NCBI GenBank assembly: GCA_036350795.1
Contig: JAZBNV010000131.1
Location: forward strand, 1-64,000
Reading direction: 5' to 3'
DNA: 64,000 nt
DNA from: JAUVKT01 sp036350795
GTDB taxonomy: Bacteria; Bacteroidota; Bacteroidia; Bacteroidales; VadinHA17
The notes beneath the pieces are model-generated. The model was not told where the DNA came from and did not search any database. It was given only the letters and a program-made list of their open reading frames with translations. A program made the translations under genes and the position numbers. Each line of letters starts with the position of its first letter. Position 1 is the first letter of the stretch. Below are positions 7,332 to 16,791 of the stretch, piece after piece.

Positions 7332-10300
7332 ATGTTGGAGCAGGGAAAACTCACAAGGTACAGCGCTTCGGCGGGATCGGGAAAAACTTTTCGCCTCGCC
7401 GGGGTTTATATAGATTTTCTCTTCAGGTCGCCCCGGAATTACAGGAATATACTTGCAGTAACCTTTACCAATAAGGCTGCAGCTGAAATGAAAGAAAGAA
7501 TCCTGACCACCCTTTTTCAGCTGGCATCGGGGAATGATTCGCCCTACCTTCCATATCTGCTCGAAAAATATGATAATAAGCTTAATAAGATACAGGAGCG
7601 GGCAGGTGATATCCTGGATAGTATCCTGCACGACTACAGCCAGTTTTCGGTGGGTACTATTGACAGTTTCTTTCAGAAAGTACTCAGGGCTTTTGTAAAG
7701 GAGAGCGGACTGCATTCAGGCTTTAACCTGATTCTCGATCATTCGGTGGTACTTTCAGAAGCTGTTGACGATATGCTTGCTTCGGTCGATAATGATGAAC
7801 ACCTGTTCAGATGGCTGACAGACTATTCAAATTATGAGATATCGCAGGGAAACCACTGGAACCTGAAACGGAAGATAATGGAACTGGGCGAGGAGTTGTT
7901 CAGGGAGGAGTACCGGATTCTGCTAAAGGAGGGTAAGATTGTCCAGGATAAAGACCTTATCCGGGAGGGACTTGGCAGCCTGAAAGCTTTTGAAAAGGTA
8001 TTTTCAGGCAGGCTGAGGTCCCTGGCCTCAGAAACAATGGAGATTCTCGACAGCTCAGCTGTTACCGAACAGGATTTAAAGGGTAAGAGCAGGAGTTTCC
8101 ATGGTTTTATAAGGGGAATAACAGAAGAAGTGCCTGCCAGGCTGAGCGCCTCTTTCATCGAAGCATGGGAGAAGGATATTTATTTCAGCGGAAATAAACC
8201 ATCAACGGCACTCTCCGATGCCTTTTCAAAGGGCCTGAAAGATAAAATTAATGAGATAGGAACATACTACAGCCGCGGCATCCTTAAATATAAATCGTCG
8301 CGACTTATTACCTCCAACCTCTATAACCTTGGAATATTGAATGATATTTCATTTCAGATAAGGCAGCTGCTGAATGAGACTAACAGGTTCCTGCTTTCAG
8401 ATGCCGGCGACCTGCTTCAGCAGATTATAGGAAAGGACCAGGCTCCCTTTATTTATGAAAAAGTTGGCACCAGGTATAGAAACTTTATGATTGATGAGTT
8501 CCAGGATACCTCGAAGATACAATGGGAGAATTTTTATCCCCTGATTAAAAACAGCCTGGCTGAAGGAGAGCCAAATCTTGTGGTAGGTGATATAAAACAG
8601 GCTATCTACCGGTGGAGAAACAGCGACTGGCGGATTCTGAATTACCTGGATAAAAGATTCCATCCGGAAATGTTCTCAAGCAAGGTCTTAAACCAAAACT
8701 GGAGGTCTGCCAAAAATGTGATTGCCTTTAATAACAGCGTCTTTTCTGTTCTTCCCGGATTAATTGAAGAAGGATTTGAACTGGATTCAGGGATATTAAG
8801 CAGCCTGTATAGCGAAGCTGTCCAGGAGGATCCGGGTATCAGGGAGGGAGGTTATGTACGTATAAGCGAGCTAAGGAAGTTCGACGACAGACACCAGAAC
8901 GAACTGGTGCTGGATTGTCTTCCTGCACTGATAGAGGAAATACAGGATAATGGATACAGGCCGGGAGATATTGGTATACTGGTAAGAAAGAACAGTGAAG
9001 GTCAGGAGGTCATAAACCGGCTGATGGAATATGCTGATGGTGTAAGTGAAGAGAAAAAACAAAAATATGGGTACCAGGTAATATCGGCCGATTCCCTTCT
9101 GCTGAGAAACGCACCCGTTGTAAGGTTTATACTGGCTGTGCTTAAGTTTTTTACAGATAGTTCAGACAGCCTGGCAAAAGCAGAGATGCTTCATTATCAT
9201 TCGCTCCTCTCAGGCACCGGAGATCCAGGCTCACGTCACAATATGCTAAATGAGTCGGGCGAAGCTGCTGTAGGTCTCCGGCAATTTGGTGACGGGTTCG
9301 ATTCCTTTATTAAATCTGTACGTTACCTGCCGGTTTTTGATATTATAGACCGCATTATAATGTATTTTAAGCTTGGGGATGATGCATCTGCTGTACCCTT
9401 CCTTAATACCCTGCAGGATTGTGTGCTAGAGCTTTCATCAAGCGAAACCAACGATATGCATTTGTTCCTGGATTGGTGGGAGAATGAAGGGATAAAGGTA
9501 TCTGTTGCCTCTCCCGACCAGGAGGACTCTATTCAGCTGATGTCGATTCATAAATCAAAGGGACTGGAGTTTAAGGTGGTTATCCTGCCTTTTATCTCGT
9601 GGGATATGGGTCATGGTAATGCACCCTTTATCTGGGTCTATTCGGATGAAGATGACTTTAAAACCCTTGGTGCAATACCGCTTAAGTATAAAAAGGATAT
9701 TTCAGAAACTCTTTTCAATAAGTACTACGACAGGGAGAAACTTAATGTCACCATTGATAAACTGAACCTGCTCTATGTGGCTCTTACAAGGAGTAAGGAA
9801 TGTTTGTATGGCTTTGTTCCCAGGGGATTAAGATCAGATAAGAATACCGGCAGCCTGCTGCTGGAATCTATCGAAAAAAATGATTCACTGCCCGGGTTTA
9901 CCGAACAGGCACATGGAGAAAGCGGTAATATCCGGTTTTTTGAGTTTGGTGAAGTACCTCAGCAGGGAGAAAAGCCTTTAGCTGCTGCAGCCGGCAGGAG
10001 TGAAACTATACCATACAGGGTTAGTATCTCAGATGATAAACTGAATATCAGGATAAAGGCCGGAACCTATATGGAATATGATTCGAAGAGGAAAGCAGCA
10101 ATTAACTACGGTCTGCTTATGCACGAGATTCTTTCGCGGATAAGGTCAGAAAAGGAGATAGGGAAAAGCCTCCACAGTGCCTTTGTCCAGGGTCTTATTT
10201 CAAAGGATGAAAGGCTTATTCTTCAAGACCGCCTGGGGGAGGCTCTTAAAAATGATCTGGTTAGTGCCTGGTTCAGAGATGATAATGAAGTATGGACAGA

Positions 10301-10520
10301 ACAGGATATTATTTTGCCGGGAGGAGCAACAAGAAGGCCCGACAGGCTTGTGAGGACAGGGAATGAAATACATGTTATTGATTTTAAATTCGGAGCGGAG
10401 CGCGAACAGTACAGGAAGCAGGTAAATCAGTATATCGACATATTAAGGGATCTGATGCCTGGGAAATGCAGGGGTTTTATCTGGTATGTCGACAGACAGA
10501 ATATTGTTGAGGTAAGTTAA
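7332..10520 (+). CDS. addA: AddA-like UvrD-family helicase/nuclease
   Basis: The 1062-aa protein has all superfamily 1A helicase motifs. Walker A is ASAGSGKT (12-19) and motif II is DEFQDT. GDIKQAIYRWR is motif III, SIHKSKGLEFKVVILP is motif V, and LLYVALTRSKECLYGF is motif VI. The C-terminus carries a RecB-type PD-(D/E)xK nuclease (RRPDRLV then VIDFKFG). It would unwind and resect double-strand breaks together with the AddB-like protein encoded at 11537, loading RecA. A radical SAM gene lies between the two. The sequence is closer to the Bacteroidota AddA-like group than to E. coli RecB, but the symbol is by role. The start is just behind a -7-like element. Confidence 0.85.
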   Translation: MLEQGKLTRYSASAGSGKTFRLAGVYIDFLFRSPRNYRNILAVTFTNKAAAEMKERILTTLFQLASGNDSPYLPYLLEKYDNKLNKIQERAGDILDSILHDYSQFSVGTIDSFFQKVLRAFVKESGLHSGFNLILDHSVVLSEAVDDMLASVDNDEHLFRWLTDYSNYEISQGNHWNLKRKIMELGEELFREEYRILLKEGKIVQDKDLIREGLGSLKAFEKVFSGRLRSLASETMEILDSSAVTEQDLKGKSRSFHGFIRGITEEVPARLSASFIEAWEKDIYFSGNKPSTALSDAFSKGLKDKINEIGTYYSRGILKYKSSRLITSNLYNLGILNDISFQIRQLLNETNRFLLSDAGDLLQQIIGKDQAPFIYEKVGTRYRNFMIDEFQDTSKIQWENFYPLIKNSLAEGEPNLVVGDIKQAIYRWRNSDWRILNYLDKRFHPEMFSSKVLNQNWRSAKNVIAFNNSVFSVLPGLIEEGFELDSGILSSLYSEAVQEDPGIREGGYVRISELRKFDDRHQNELVLDCLPALIEEIQDNGYRPGDIGILVRKNSEGQEVINRLMEYADGVSEEKKQKYGYQVISADSLLLRNAPVVRFILAVLKFFTDSSDSLAKAEMLHYHSLLSGTGDPGSRHNMLNESGEAAVGLRQFGDGFDSFIKSVRYLPVFDIIDRIIMYFKLGDDASAVPFLNTLQDCVLELSSSETNDMHLFLDWWENEGIKVSVASPDQEDSIQLMSIHKSKGLEFKVVILPFISWDMGHGNAPFIWVYSDEDDFKTLGAIPLKYKKDISETLFNKYYDREKLNVTIDKLNLLYVALTRSKECLYGFVPRGLRSDKNTGSLLLESIEKNDSLPGFTEQAHGESGNIRFFEFGEVPQQGEKPLAAAAGRSETIPYRVSISDDKLNIRIKAGTYMEYDSKRKAAINYGLLMHEILSRIRSEKEIGKSLHSAFVQGLISKDERLILQDRLGEALKNDLVSAWFRDDNEVWTEQDIILPGGATRRPDRLVRTGNEIHVIDFKFGAEREQYRKQVNQYIDILRDLMPGKCRGFIWYVDRQNIVEVS

Positions 10521-10530
10521 TAATCAGGGA

Positions 10531-11511
10531 ATGGCAGTAACCGGTAATAAAAGGATATACAGCTGGGGGCATGAAAGAAGATTTAATGCCTATTCAAACT
10601 ACTTTAAATCCATTTTTGGCGGAAGAGTGCAGAAAGTCAGTGTTGACGCTGGTTTTACCTGTCCAAACCGCGACGGAACCTTAGGTACCGGGGGATGCAC
10701 CTTCTGTAATAATAGTGCTTTTAATCCATCATACTGTACACCCGATAAAACTGTGCGAAAGCAGATTGAAGAGGGAATTGCCTTTCACCGTAAGCGATAC
10801 AGGAAGTCGCTTGGCTACCTGGCATATTTCCAGGCCTATACAAACACCTATGATTCGGTGGAAAAGCTCGAAATATTGTACCGCGAGGCCCTGGGTGTGG
10901 AAGGAGTACTGGGGCTGGTAATCGGGACAAGACCTGATTCAATAGATAATGAAAAGCTGGATTTGCTGGCTGAACTGGCCAGGGATAATTATATTACCAT
11001 AGAATACGGAGTTGAATCGGTTTATAATAAAACCCTTAAGCGGGTAAACAGGGGACATACTTTTGAATGCTCGGAGGAAGCAATTCGCAGAACAGCAGCT
11101 AAGGGACTTCACTGCGGAGCGCATTTTATTTTTGGTTTACCGGGCGAAAGCAGGGAGGAGATGCTGGCTTCGGCAGATATTATATCCGGCCTGCCTCTTA
11201 CCACGGTTAAGTTTCACCAGCTTCAGATTATTGCAGACACCGTGATGTTAAAGGAGTACCAGGAAAATCCCGCTGAATTCAGCCTCTTTGGCTGGGATGA
11301 GTACCAGGAGTTCTTTATAGGATTCCTGGAGAGACTAAATCCAGGACTGGTGGTTGAAAGGTTTACCAGCGAAGCGCCTCCTGCTTTGATCAGAAGCCCC
11401 AGGTGGGGAAAGAAAAGATCAGAAGGACTGATCATTGAATTCGAACGAAGAATGGAAGAACTGGATACATGGCAGGGAAGGCTGTATGTAGATTTAACCT
11501 TTAACCTTTAA
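10531..11511 (+). CDS. TIGR01212-type (YhcC-like) radical SAM protein
   Basis: The 326-aa protein carries the family's wide-spaced cluster motif C44-x11-C56-x2-C59 (CPNRDGTLGTGGCTFC) for a SAM-binding [4Fe-4S] cluster. It then has the conserved YFQAYTNTYDSVE and HFIFGLPGESREEML segments of the YhcC family. These proteins are widespread and their reaction is not established to my knowledge. The gene sits 10 bases after the AddA-like gene and 25 before the AddB-like gene, apparently in one operon. Its last residues (LTFNL) and its stop codon lie inside a five-unit heptamer repeat (11493-11527), so the C-terminus has probably been shaped by repeat growth. Confidence 0.88.
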   Translation: MAVTGNKRIYSWGHERRFNAYSNYFKSIFGGRVQKVSVDAGFTCPNRDGTLGTGGCTFCNNSAFNPSYCTPDKTVRKQIEEGIAFHRKRYRKSLGYLAYFQAYTNTYDSVEKLEILYREALGVEGVLGLVIGTRPDSIDNEKLDLLAELARDNYITIEYGVESVYNKTLKRVNRGHTFECSEEAIRRTAAKGLHCGAHFIFGLPGESREEMLASADIISGLPLTTVKFHQLQIIADTVMLKEYQENPAEFSLFGWDEYQEFFIGFLERLNPGLVVERFTSEAPPALIRSPRWGKKRSEGLIIEFERRMEELDTWQGRLYVDLTFNL

Positions 11512-11527
11512 CCGTTTACCGTTTACC
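11493..11527. repeat. Heptamer tandem repeat, five units, spanning a stop codon
   Basis: Three TTTAACC units followed by two GTTTACC units. The third contains the TAA stop of the radical SAM gene, and the array ends 9 bases before the AddB-like ATG. Confidence 0.85.
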
Positions 11528-11536
11528 GTAAAAAAA

Positions 11537-14437
11537 ATGCAGATATTTTTAAAGGAAGTGGCAAAACAGATTCTTGCCCGGCACAGGGATGAACTTGCAG
11601 GTCAGCACCTGGTATTTCCAAACCGGAGATCTGCTCTCTATTTTGGTCACTACCTTGCCGGTTTAATAGATTCGCCGGTATTCTCCCCCCGTATAAGTAC
11701 TATCAGCGAGTTATTTGCAGCAACAACTGATCTCGAAGCCCTTGATTCACTGCAGCTCGTTTTTAAGCTTTTCGAATCGTACAGCAGCCTGGTGGATAAG
11801 CCCGACAGCTTTGATGAATTCTTTTACTGGGGCGAGATGATTGTAAATGATTTCGACGATATCGATAAATATCTTGTAAACCATAATATCCTGTTTCAGA
11901 ATCTCAGGGATCTGAGAGAGATTGACGATAAATTTGGCGGACTGGAGCCGGAAGTTATTGAAATAATAAGAAAGTTCTGGCTGGGATTTGATCCTTCCAA
12001 TATGACATCGGAGAAGGAGGATTTTCTGACTGTATGGGATATTCTGCCTCTTTTATATACTTCATTTCGGGATAAGCTCAGATTAGCAGGGATGGCTTAC
12101 GAAGGCATGATAATGAGGGACCTGGTTGAGGATATGGAGAGCAAGGTTTCTTCACTGGATAATAAAGCAGAACATTTTCATTTTATTGGATTCAATGCTC
12201 TTAACAGGTGCGAGAAGGAGCTTCTGGGCTATCTTAAAGCCAGGGGAAAGGCATCATTTTACTGGGATTATGATATCCTTTACCTTAATAACAGGGAGCA
12301 TGAAGCAGGCCTGTTTATCAGGGACAATATAAAGACATTCGGCCAGGACCTTGGTTCGGGTGTAAGAGTTGACAACCTGACTGCCATAAAGAATGAGCGC
12401 AGGTTTGAAGTGTACAGGGCACCATCCGATGTTGCCCAGTCAAAACTTATTCCTTCACTATTGCAGGATTTTGGTGCTTATAGTTCCGAGCCTGATAAAA
12501 CTGCCATTATCCTGGCCGACGAGAATATGCTGATGCCCGTTGTGAACTCTATCCCGGATTCTGTTGAGAGTATAAACGTTACAATGGGCTATCCCCTGTA
12601 CCAGACACCTGTATATAGCCTGGTTAAGCATTTATTGTTACTTCAGAAGAACAGGAGGGAGACAGGTGATGGAGCTGTAAGTTTCTATCATGCCGACCTT
12701 GAAAGCTTATTCCTTCATCAATATATTACCCACCTGTTCCAGGCAGAGTCTGAAGATATCCTGAGAAGTATCAAGGAACAAAATCTTGTAAGGATAGAAA
12801 GCACGGAGCTGCAGGCAAATTCATTTTTTAAGCTCCTGTTTTCTTCTCCTGCTTCTGCAAGAGAACTGAATGTTTATCTTATAAATGTACTTGGGGAGGT
12901 ATTGCTTTCTTTCACCGGGGATGTAGAGAATCCTCAGGATGAAGCTGTAACAGGATCAAAAATTCAGATGGAGTACCTCTTTACTGTTATCCGTGCTTTT
13001 AAGCAGCTCGATTCACTCCTTGCAGAATCGCTTATTGAACTGGGGACAGATATCTATATCAGGATCTGCGACAGGCTGGTAAGAAAACTGATTATCCCAT
13101 TCTCGGGCGAACCTCTCAGCGGTTTGCAGGTTATGGGCATACTCGAAACAAGGGCACTCGACTTTGAGAATATACTTTTTCTTTCGGTAAATGAAGGAGT
13201 ATTGCCGCGCAGCTCGGCCGGCAGTTCTTACATTCCCTATAACCTCAGGATGGCCTTTGTCCTGCCAACAGTTAAGCACCAGGATTCAATTTTTGCCTAT
13301 TACTTCTACAGGCTTATACAGAGAGCCTCCAGGGTAAGATTTATATACAATAGTAACTCATCAGGCTTAAGAACGGGTGAAATGTCACGTTTTCTGCTGC
13401 AGCTAAGGTATTCCAATGTTTTTGACACAAGCTTTATAGATACAAGATTCAATATAGAGGCTCCCAACTCAGATTCTGAGATTATAACCAGGACAGGCAG
13501 GATACAGGAAATAATTGAGTCTGAGTACCTGGCTGACAATGACTCCAGGATTCTCTCACCAAGTGCTCTTAATACATGGATTAAGTGCCAGCTTAAATTC
13601 TACTATAAGTATATTGCCGGCCTGGAAGAGACCAGTCTGGTTCAGGAAGAAATTGACTCACCAATGTTTGGCAATATCCTGCATGATTCAATGAATCGTT
13701 TGTATAAACCATGGGAAGGTGCAATACTTGACAGCCTGGATATTGAGAAACTGCTTGCCGGAAAGGAACATATCAGGGATACAGTAATAGCTTCGTTCCG
13801 CCAGAAATTCATGAGAAATAAGCCCGGCAGCATAAGTGGTAAGAATCTTATTATTATTACTCTGATTGAGAATATGATATCAAGGATACTTGCCATAGAT
13901 ATGCATAAGGCCCCCTTTGAGCTTGTTGGCCTGGAAGCATTTTACCAGAGGCTGTTTACTTTAAAGCTTAATGGAAAGAGCCGTAATGTTAAACTTGGAG
14001 GCACAATAGATCGTATAGACCGGAAGGATGGGGTTATACGAATTCTGGATTATAAGAGTGGAAGGGATAGCCTCGAAATAAGCACACTCGAATCATTAAG
14101 CGAATACGACAAAGAAGGAAATAGCGCCGCCTTTCAGACCCTGCTTTATTCGTGGATATACCAGGGTAGTGGTTACAACGGACCGCTTCGTCCGTCGCTC
14201 TACCCGGCAAGGGCAATATATGCTGATAATTTCTCAGATATATTTACGATAAAGAAAGGTGATCATAAAGGACCTCTTACTGATTTCAATAATGTGTCGG
14301 GTGAATATATCAACTGGCTCAGGAAGGTGCTGAACGATATGTTCGATCCGGATTTCTCTTTCTCAATGACCACGGTGAAAGAGCGATGCACCTATTGTTC
14401 CTTTGCAAACCTGTGTGGAAGGAAAGATGTAAAATAA
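11537..14437 (+). CDS. addB: AddB-like PD-(D/E)xK nuclease with 4Fe-4S cluster
   Basis: The 966-aa protein begins with a helicase-like N-terminus (LVFPNRRSALYFGHYLAG) typical of AddB and its Bacteroidota relatives. Near residue 824 GGTIDRIDR followed by RILDYKSG gives the RecB-type nuclease site. One cysteine near residue 684 (IKCQLKFYYKYIAG) and C950-x2-C953-x5-C959 (CTYCSFANLC) fit the four ligands of the AddB iron-sulphur cluster that staples the nuclease domain. It should form a break-resection complex with the AddA-like protein. The start ATG follows the heptamer array with an A-rich spacer. No Walker A motif is obvious, as expected for an AddB-type partner. Confidence 0.82.
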   Translation: MQIFLKEVAKQILARHRDELAGQHLVFPNRRSALYFGHYLAGLIDSPVFSPRISTISELFAATTDLEALDSLQLVFKLFESYSSLVDKPDSFDEFFYWGEMIVNDFDDIDKYLVNHNILFQNLRDLREIDDKFGGLEPEVIEIIRKFWLGFDPSNMTSEKEDFLTVWDILPLLYTSFRDKLRLAGMAYEGMIMRDLVEDMESKVSSLDNKAEHFHFIGFNALNRCEKELLGYLKARGKASFYWDYDILYLNNREHEAGLFIRDNIKTFGQDLGSGVRVDNLTAIKNERRFEVYRAPSDVAQSKLIPSLLQDFGAYSSEPDKTAIILADENMLMPVVNSIPDSVESINVTMGYPLYQTPVYSLVKHLLLLQKNRRETGDGAVSFYHADLESLFLHQYITHLFQAESEDILRSIKEQNLVRIESTELQANSFFKLLFSSPASARELNVYLINVLGEVLLSFTGDVENPQDEAVTGSKIQMEYLFTVIRAFKQLDSLLAESLIELGTDIYIRICDRLVRKLIIPFSGEPLSGLQVMGILETRALDFENILFLSVNEGVLPRSSAGSSYIPYNLRMAFVLPTVKHQDSIFAYYFYRLIQRASRVRFIYNSNSSGLRTGEMSRFLLQLRYSNVFDTSFIDTRFNIEAPNSDSEIITRTGRIQEIIESEYLADNDSRILSPSALNTWIKCQLKFYYKYIAGLEETSLVQEEIDSPMFGNILHDSMNRLYKPWEGAILDSLDIEKLLAGKEHIRDTVIASFRQKFMRNKPGSISGKNLIIITLIENMISRILAIDMHKAPFELVGLEAFYQRLFTLKLNGKSRNVKLGGTIDRIDRKDGVIRILDYKSGRDSLEISTLESLSEYDKEGNSAAFQTLLYSWIYQGSGYNGPLRPSLYPARAIYADNFSDIFTIKKGDHKGPLTDFNNVSGEYINWLRKVLNDMFDPDFSFSMTTVKERCTYCSFANLCGRKDVK

Positions 14438-14444
14438 AATTTTG

Positions 14445-14452
14445 TATCTTCG
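14445..14452 (+). promoter_or_regulatory. -7-like element immediately before the channel gene
   Basis: TATCTTCG deviates from TAnnTTTG at one base and ends 4 bases before the ATG at 14457, which would make the transcript leaderless. The upstream gene ends only 19 bases earlier. Confidence 0.35.
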
Positions 14453-14456
14453 AAAT

Positions 14457-16202
14457 ATGGAACACTCATTTGCTTCGTATAATGTTGAGATAAAGAATCT
14501 TAAGTTTATTAATCCTGAAGGTTTTAAATTTCCGGGGACGGCTATAGTGACTTTTTTTGATAAGTCGGGTAGGGCACTGTCCACGGAGTTATTGGGTGCG
14601 ATAAATCAAAAGGATGTCTTTGAAATAATCTCAGGAGGGGAGAACCTTAATTTTAATAATTGTTATTTTAAGGATTTTGACCTTAATGCATACAGGCAAC
14701 AGATGGGTCTGAAGCCAAAGGATTACATAAAACTGGAGGGCTTCTCTGCCTGGGGCTCTTTTTTCGATGCTAATAAGAGTACAGATTTCTCATACTCCGA
14801 TTTTGGCAATGGTGATGTAAGTTTTGAATCATCAGTGTTTGCCAGGGGAGATGTAAACTTTCATGCCTGCCGATTTGGAAATGGCAATACCTCCTTTGCC
14901 GGCATAACTGTCAGGGAGGGCGATATCGACTTCTCAGACTCAGAATCAGGGGATGGGGATTTTATTTTCAAGAATGCCAATCTTTGCAGGGGAAAAAAAG
15001 ACTTCCAGGATATAAGGTTTGGCAATGGCGAGGTTACTTTTGCCAATACCGAGTTTTCTTCGGGCGATATATTATTTATAAATACGCGTTTCGGAGATGG
15101 AAAATTCACTTTTAAGGTCACAAGGATTGATTCGGGTAAGATAGATTTTCACTATTCTTCGTTCGGAAACGGAGATTTAGTGTTTGAGCGTACGGAATTC
15201 GGGAATAGCCGGGTTGATTTCAGGGCAGTGGACTTCGGAAATGGCAGGATAAACTTCAACCGCTCGGTTTTTGGTATATGCGATATTAATTTTGAAGGAG
15301 CATCCTTCCGTGGCCAGCGATTTTTCTTTAAAAGAGCTGCAATTAAAGCCGGGAAAAAGGATTTTAGCCTGATGGAGATGCCCGATGCTGAAATATGCTT
15401 TGAAAAGACTGATTTTGGCACCGGTGCAATAAGTTTTAATTCTGTTAACTGCAATACGCTGAGCCTTAAGTCGTGCCACCTCGATCATTATGTTGATCTT
15501 CGGCTTGGGGGAGCCACTATGCTCGATCTTTCCGATTCGATAGTACGCGATATTATCGATCTTGAGCCCTATGAAACTGCAAGTCATTCCGGAACCCTCA
15601 ACATTTCCGGAATGCGCCTTCTCGGGAAGCTGTATATGGACTGGACGAGCAATAACTGCAGGATGGCGATTATGAAACAGGAATACACCAGTTTAAGGCA
15701 GAAGGCAGAACAATTCAGGATACTTAAAGAAAATTTCAATGTTACCGGGAAGTATGATGATGAAGACCTGGCCTATATTATGTTTAAACGCCTCGAAGCA
15801 AAGGCCAACCTGCATGCAAGCCGGCAGAATAGCTCCGGGCTGAGGTACCTGGGAGCATACCTTTCATACGGAACCAGGTGGCTTATCTTTGATGCAGCAG
15901 GGCAGTATGCAACCAACCCTGTAAGGGTGCTTTTTTCAATGATGGTTTCCTATATTTTCTTCAGCCTTATTTATCTTTTCCAGATGGCATTCACCAAAGC
16001 TGATATAATTGCTTCTGTTGACGATAAGCTGAGCATGGTAGCAAAAGCATTCTATCATAGTGCAATTACTTTTCTCACTATCGGGTACGGAGATCATTTT
16101 CCAAAAGGCGGAATAAGATGGATGTCGGGAATAGAAGGCTTTCTCGGATTATTCCTTATGTCGTATTTTACTGTGGCTTTTGTCAGGAAAATATTAAGAT
16201 AA
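14457..16202 (+). CDS. Potassium channel pore fused to a long beta-helix-like repeat domain
   Basis: From the ATG at 14457 the protein has 581 residues. Residues about 100-345 are made of imperfect 11- to 12-residue repeats such as FGNGDVSFESS, FGNGEVTFANTEF and FGNGRINFNRSVF, resembling pentapeptide-type right-handed beta helices. A charged, probably helical linker follows (EQFRILKENF near residue 425). The C-terminal 95 residues are a complete two-helix pore module: a hydrophobic helix at about 492-512, the pore loop with the K+ selectivity filter TIGYGD (541-546), and a second helix at about 557-577. It should be an inner-membrane K+ channel with a large cytoplasmic repeat domain acting as sensor or scaffold. 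The repeat ligand is unknown. Confidence 0.85.
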   Translation: MEHSFASYNVEIKNLKFINPEGFKFPGTAIVTFFDKSGRALSTELLGAINQKDVFEIISGGENLNFNNCYFKDFDLNAYRQQMGLKPKDYIKLEGFSAWGSFFDANKSTDFSYSDFGNGDVSFESSVFARGDVNFHACRFGNGNTSFAGITVREGDIDFSDSESGDGDFIFKNANLCRGKKDFQDIRFGNGEVTFANTEFSSGDILFINTRFGDGKFTFKVTRIDSGKIDFHYSSFGNGDLVFERTEFGNSRVDFRAVDFGNGRINFNRSVFGICDINFEGASFRGQRFFFKRAAIKAGKKDFSLMEMPDAEICFEKTDFGTGAISFNSVNCNTLSLKSCHLDHYVDLRLGGATMLDLSDSIVRDIIDLEPYETASHSGTLNISGMRLLGKLYMDWTSNNCRMAIMKQEYTSLRQKAEQFRILKENFNVTGKYDDEDLAYIMFKRLEAKANLHASRQNSSGLRYLGAYLSYGTRWLIFDAAGQYATNPVRVLFSMMVSYIFFSLIYLFQMAFTKADIIASVDDKLSMVAKAFYHSAITFLTIGYGDHFPKGGIRWMSGIEGFLGLFLMSYFTVAFVRKILR

Positions 16203-16230
16203 GGCGCAAGGCACAAGGCACAAGGCACAA
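16203..16230. repeat. Heptamer tandem repeat, four units
   Basis: One GGCGCAA and three GGCACAA units begin on the base after the TAA stop of the channel gene. The unit length matches the repeats at 11493, 38034 and 39332. Confidence 0.85.
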
Positions 16231-16270
16231 GGGAAGTAGTTTTAAAAGTTTATAAGGTTTTTACAGTAGA

Positions 16271-16292
16271 GGCGTAGCAGGCTACGCCTTTT
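16271..16292. terminator. Hairpin terminator between channel gene and ribH
   Basis: GGCGTAG (16271-16277) pairs with CTACGCC (16282-16288) across a 4-base loop and is followed by TTTT. A third partial copy of the arm (CCTACGCC) follows, so leftward transcripts can form a similar hairpin. Confidence 0.65.
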
Positions 16293-16303
16293 GCCTACGC
16301 CTT

Positions 16304-16789
16304 TTACTCCATCTCAGCCTGCAGTGCAGCCATCTTAATAGCGGTGATTGCTGCCTCGTCACCCTTGTTGCCATGCTTTCCACCAGATCTGTCGATAGCC
16401 TGCTGGAGGGTATCGGTGGTCAGTACCCCAAAAATAAAGGGTATATTGTATTCCAGTCCAAGCGAAGCTATGCCCTGGGTTACACCCTGGCACACGTATG
16501 TAAAATGAGGGGTTTCGCCCTGTATTACACAGCCCAGGCAAATAACAGCATCAACATCATCATATTCTGCTATAAACTGTCCGCCAAGCGGAAGTTCGAA
16601 ACTGCCGGGAACATGCTTCACAATTATGTTTTGCTCAACAGTGCCATGCTTCTTCAGGGTAGTCAGAGCTCCTTTGAGAAGCGACCATGTAATTTCATTG
16701 TTCCAGTCTGAAACAACAATACCGAATCGCATCCCCCTGGCCGAGGGTACAGTACCCGGGTCGTATTCTGAAAGATCGGTGGTTGCCAT
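16304..16789 (-). CDS. ribH: 6,7-dimethyl-8-ribityllumazine synthase
   Basis: The 161-aa protein matches lumazine synthase throughout: GIVVSDWNNEITWSLLKGA, the substrate-binding GSFELP, CLGCVIQGETPHFTYVC with the catalytic histidine region, and GVLTTDTLQQAIDRSGGKHG near the C-terminus. It condenses 5-amino-6-ribitylaminouracil with dihydroxybutanone phosphate in riboflavin synthesis and assembles into icosahedral or pentameric shells in the cytoplasm. It follows the TPR gene by 2 bases on the same strand, so the two are one operon, probably driven by the -7 element at 17514. No other riboflavin gene and no FMN riboswitch is visible nearby. Confidence 0.96.
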   Translation of the reverse strand: MATTDLSEYDPGTVPSARGMRFGIVVSDWNNEITWSLLKGALTTLKKHGTVEQNIIVKHVPGSFELPLGGQFIAEYDDVDAVICLGCVIQGETPHFTYVCQGVTQGIASLGLEYNIPFIFGVLTTDTLQQAIDRSGGKHGNKGDEAAITAIKMAALQAEME

Positions 16790-16791
16790 GC

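Noticed and set aside
15152..15587. Antisense frames in the channel repeat region
   Set aside because: They mirror the FGNG repeat on the opposite strand and have no start signals or family features.
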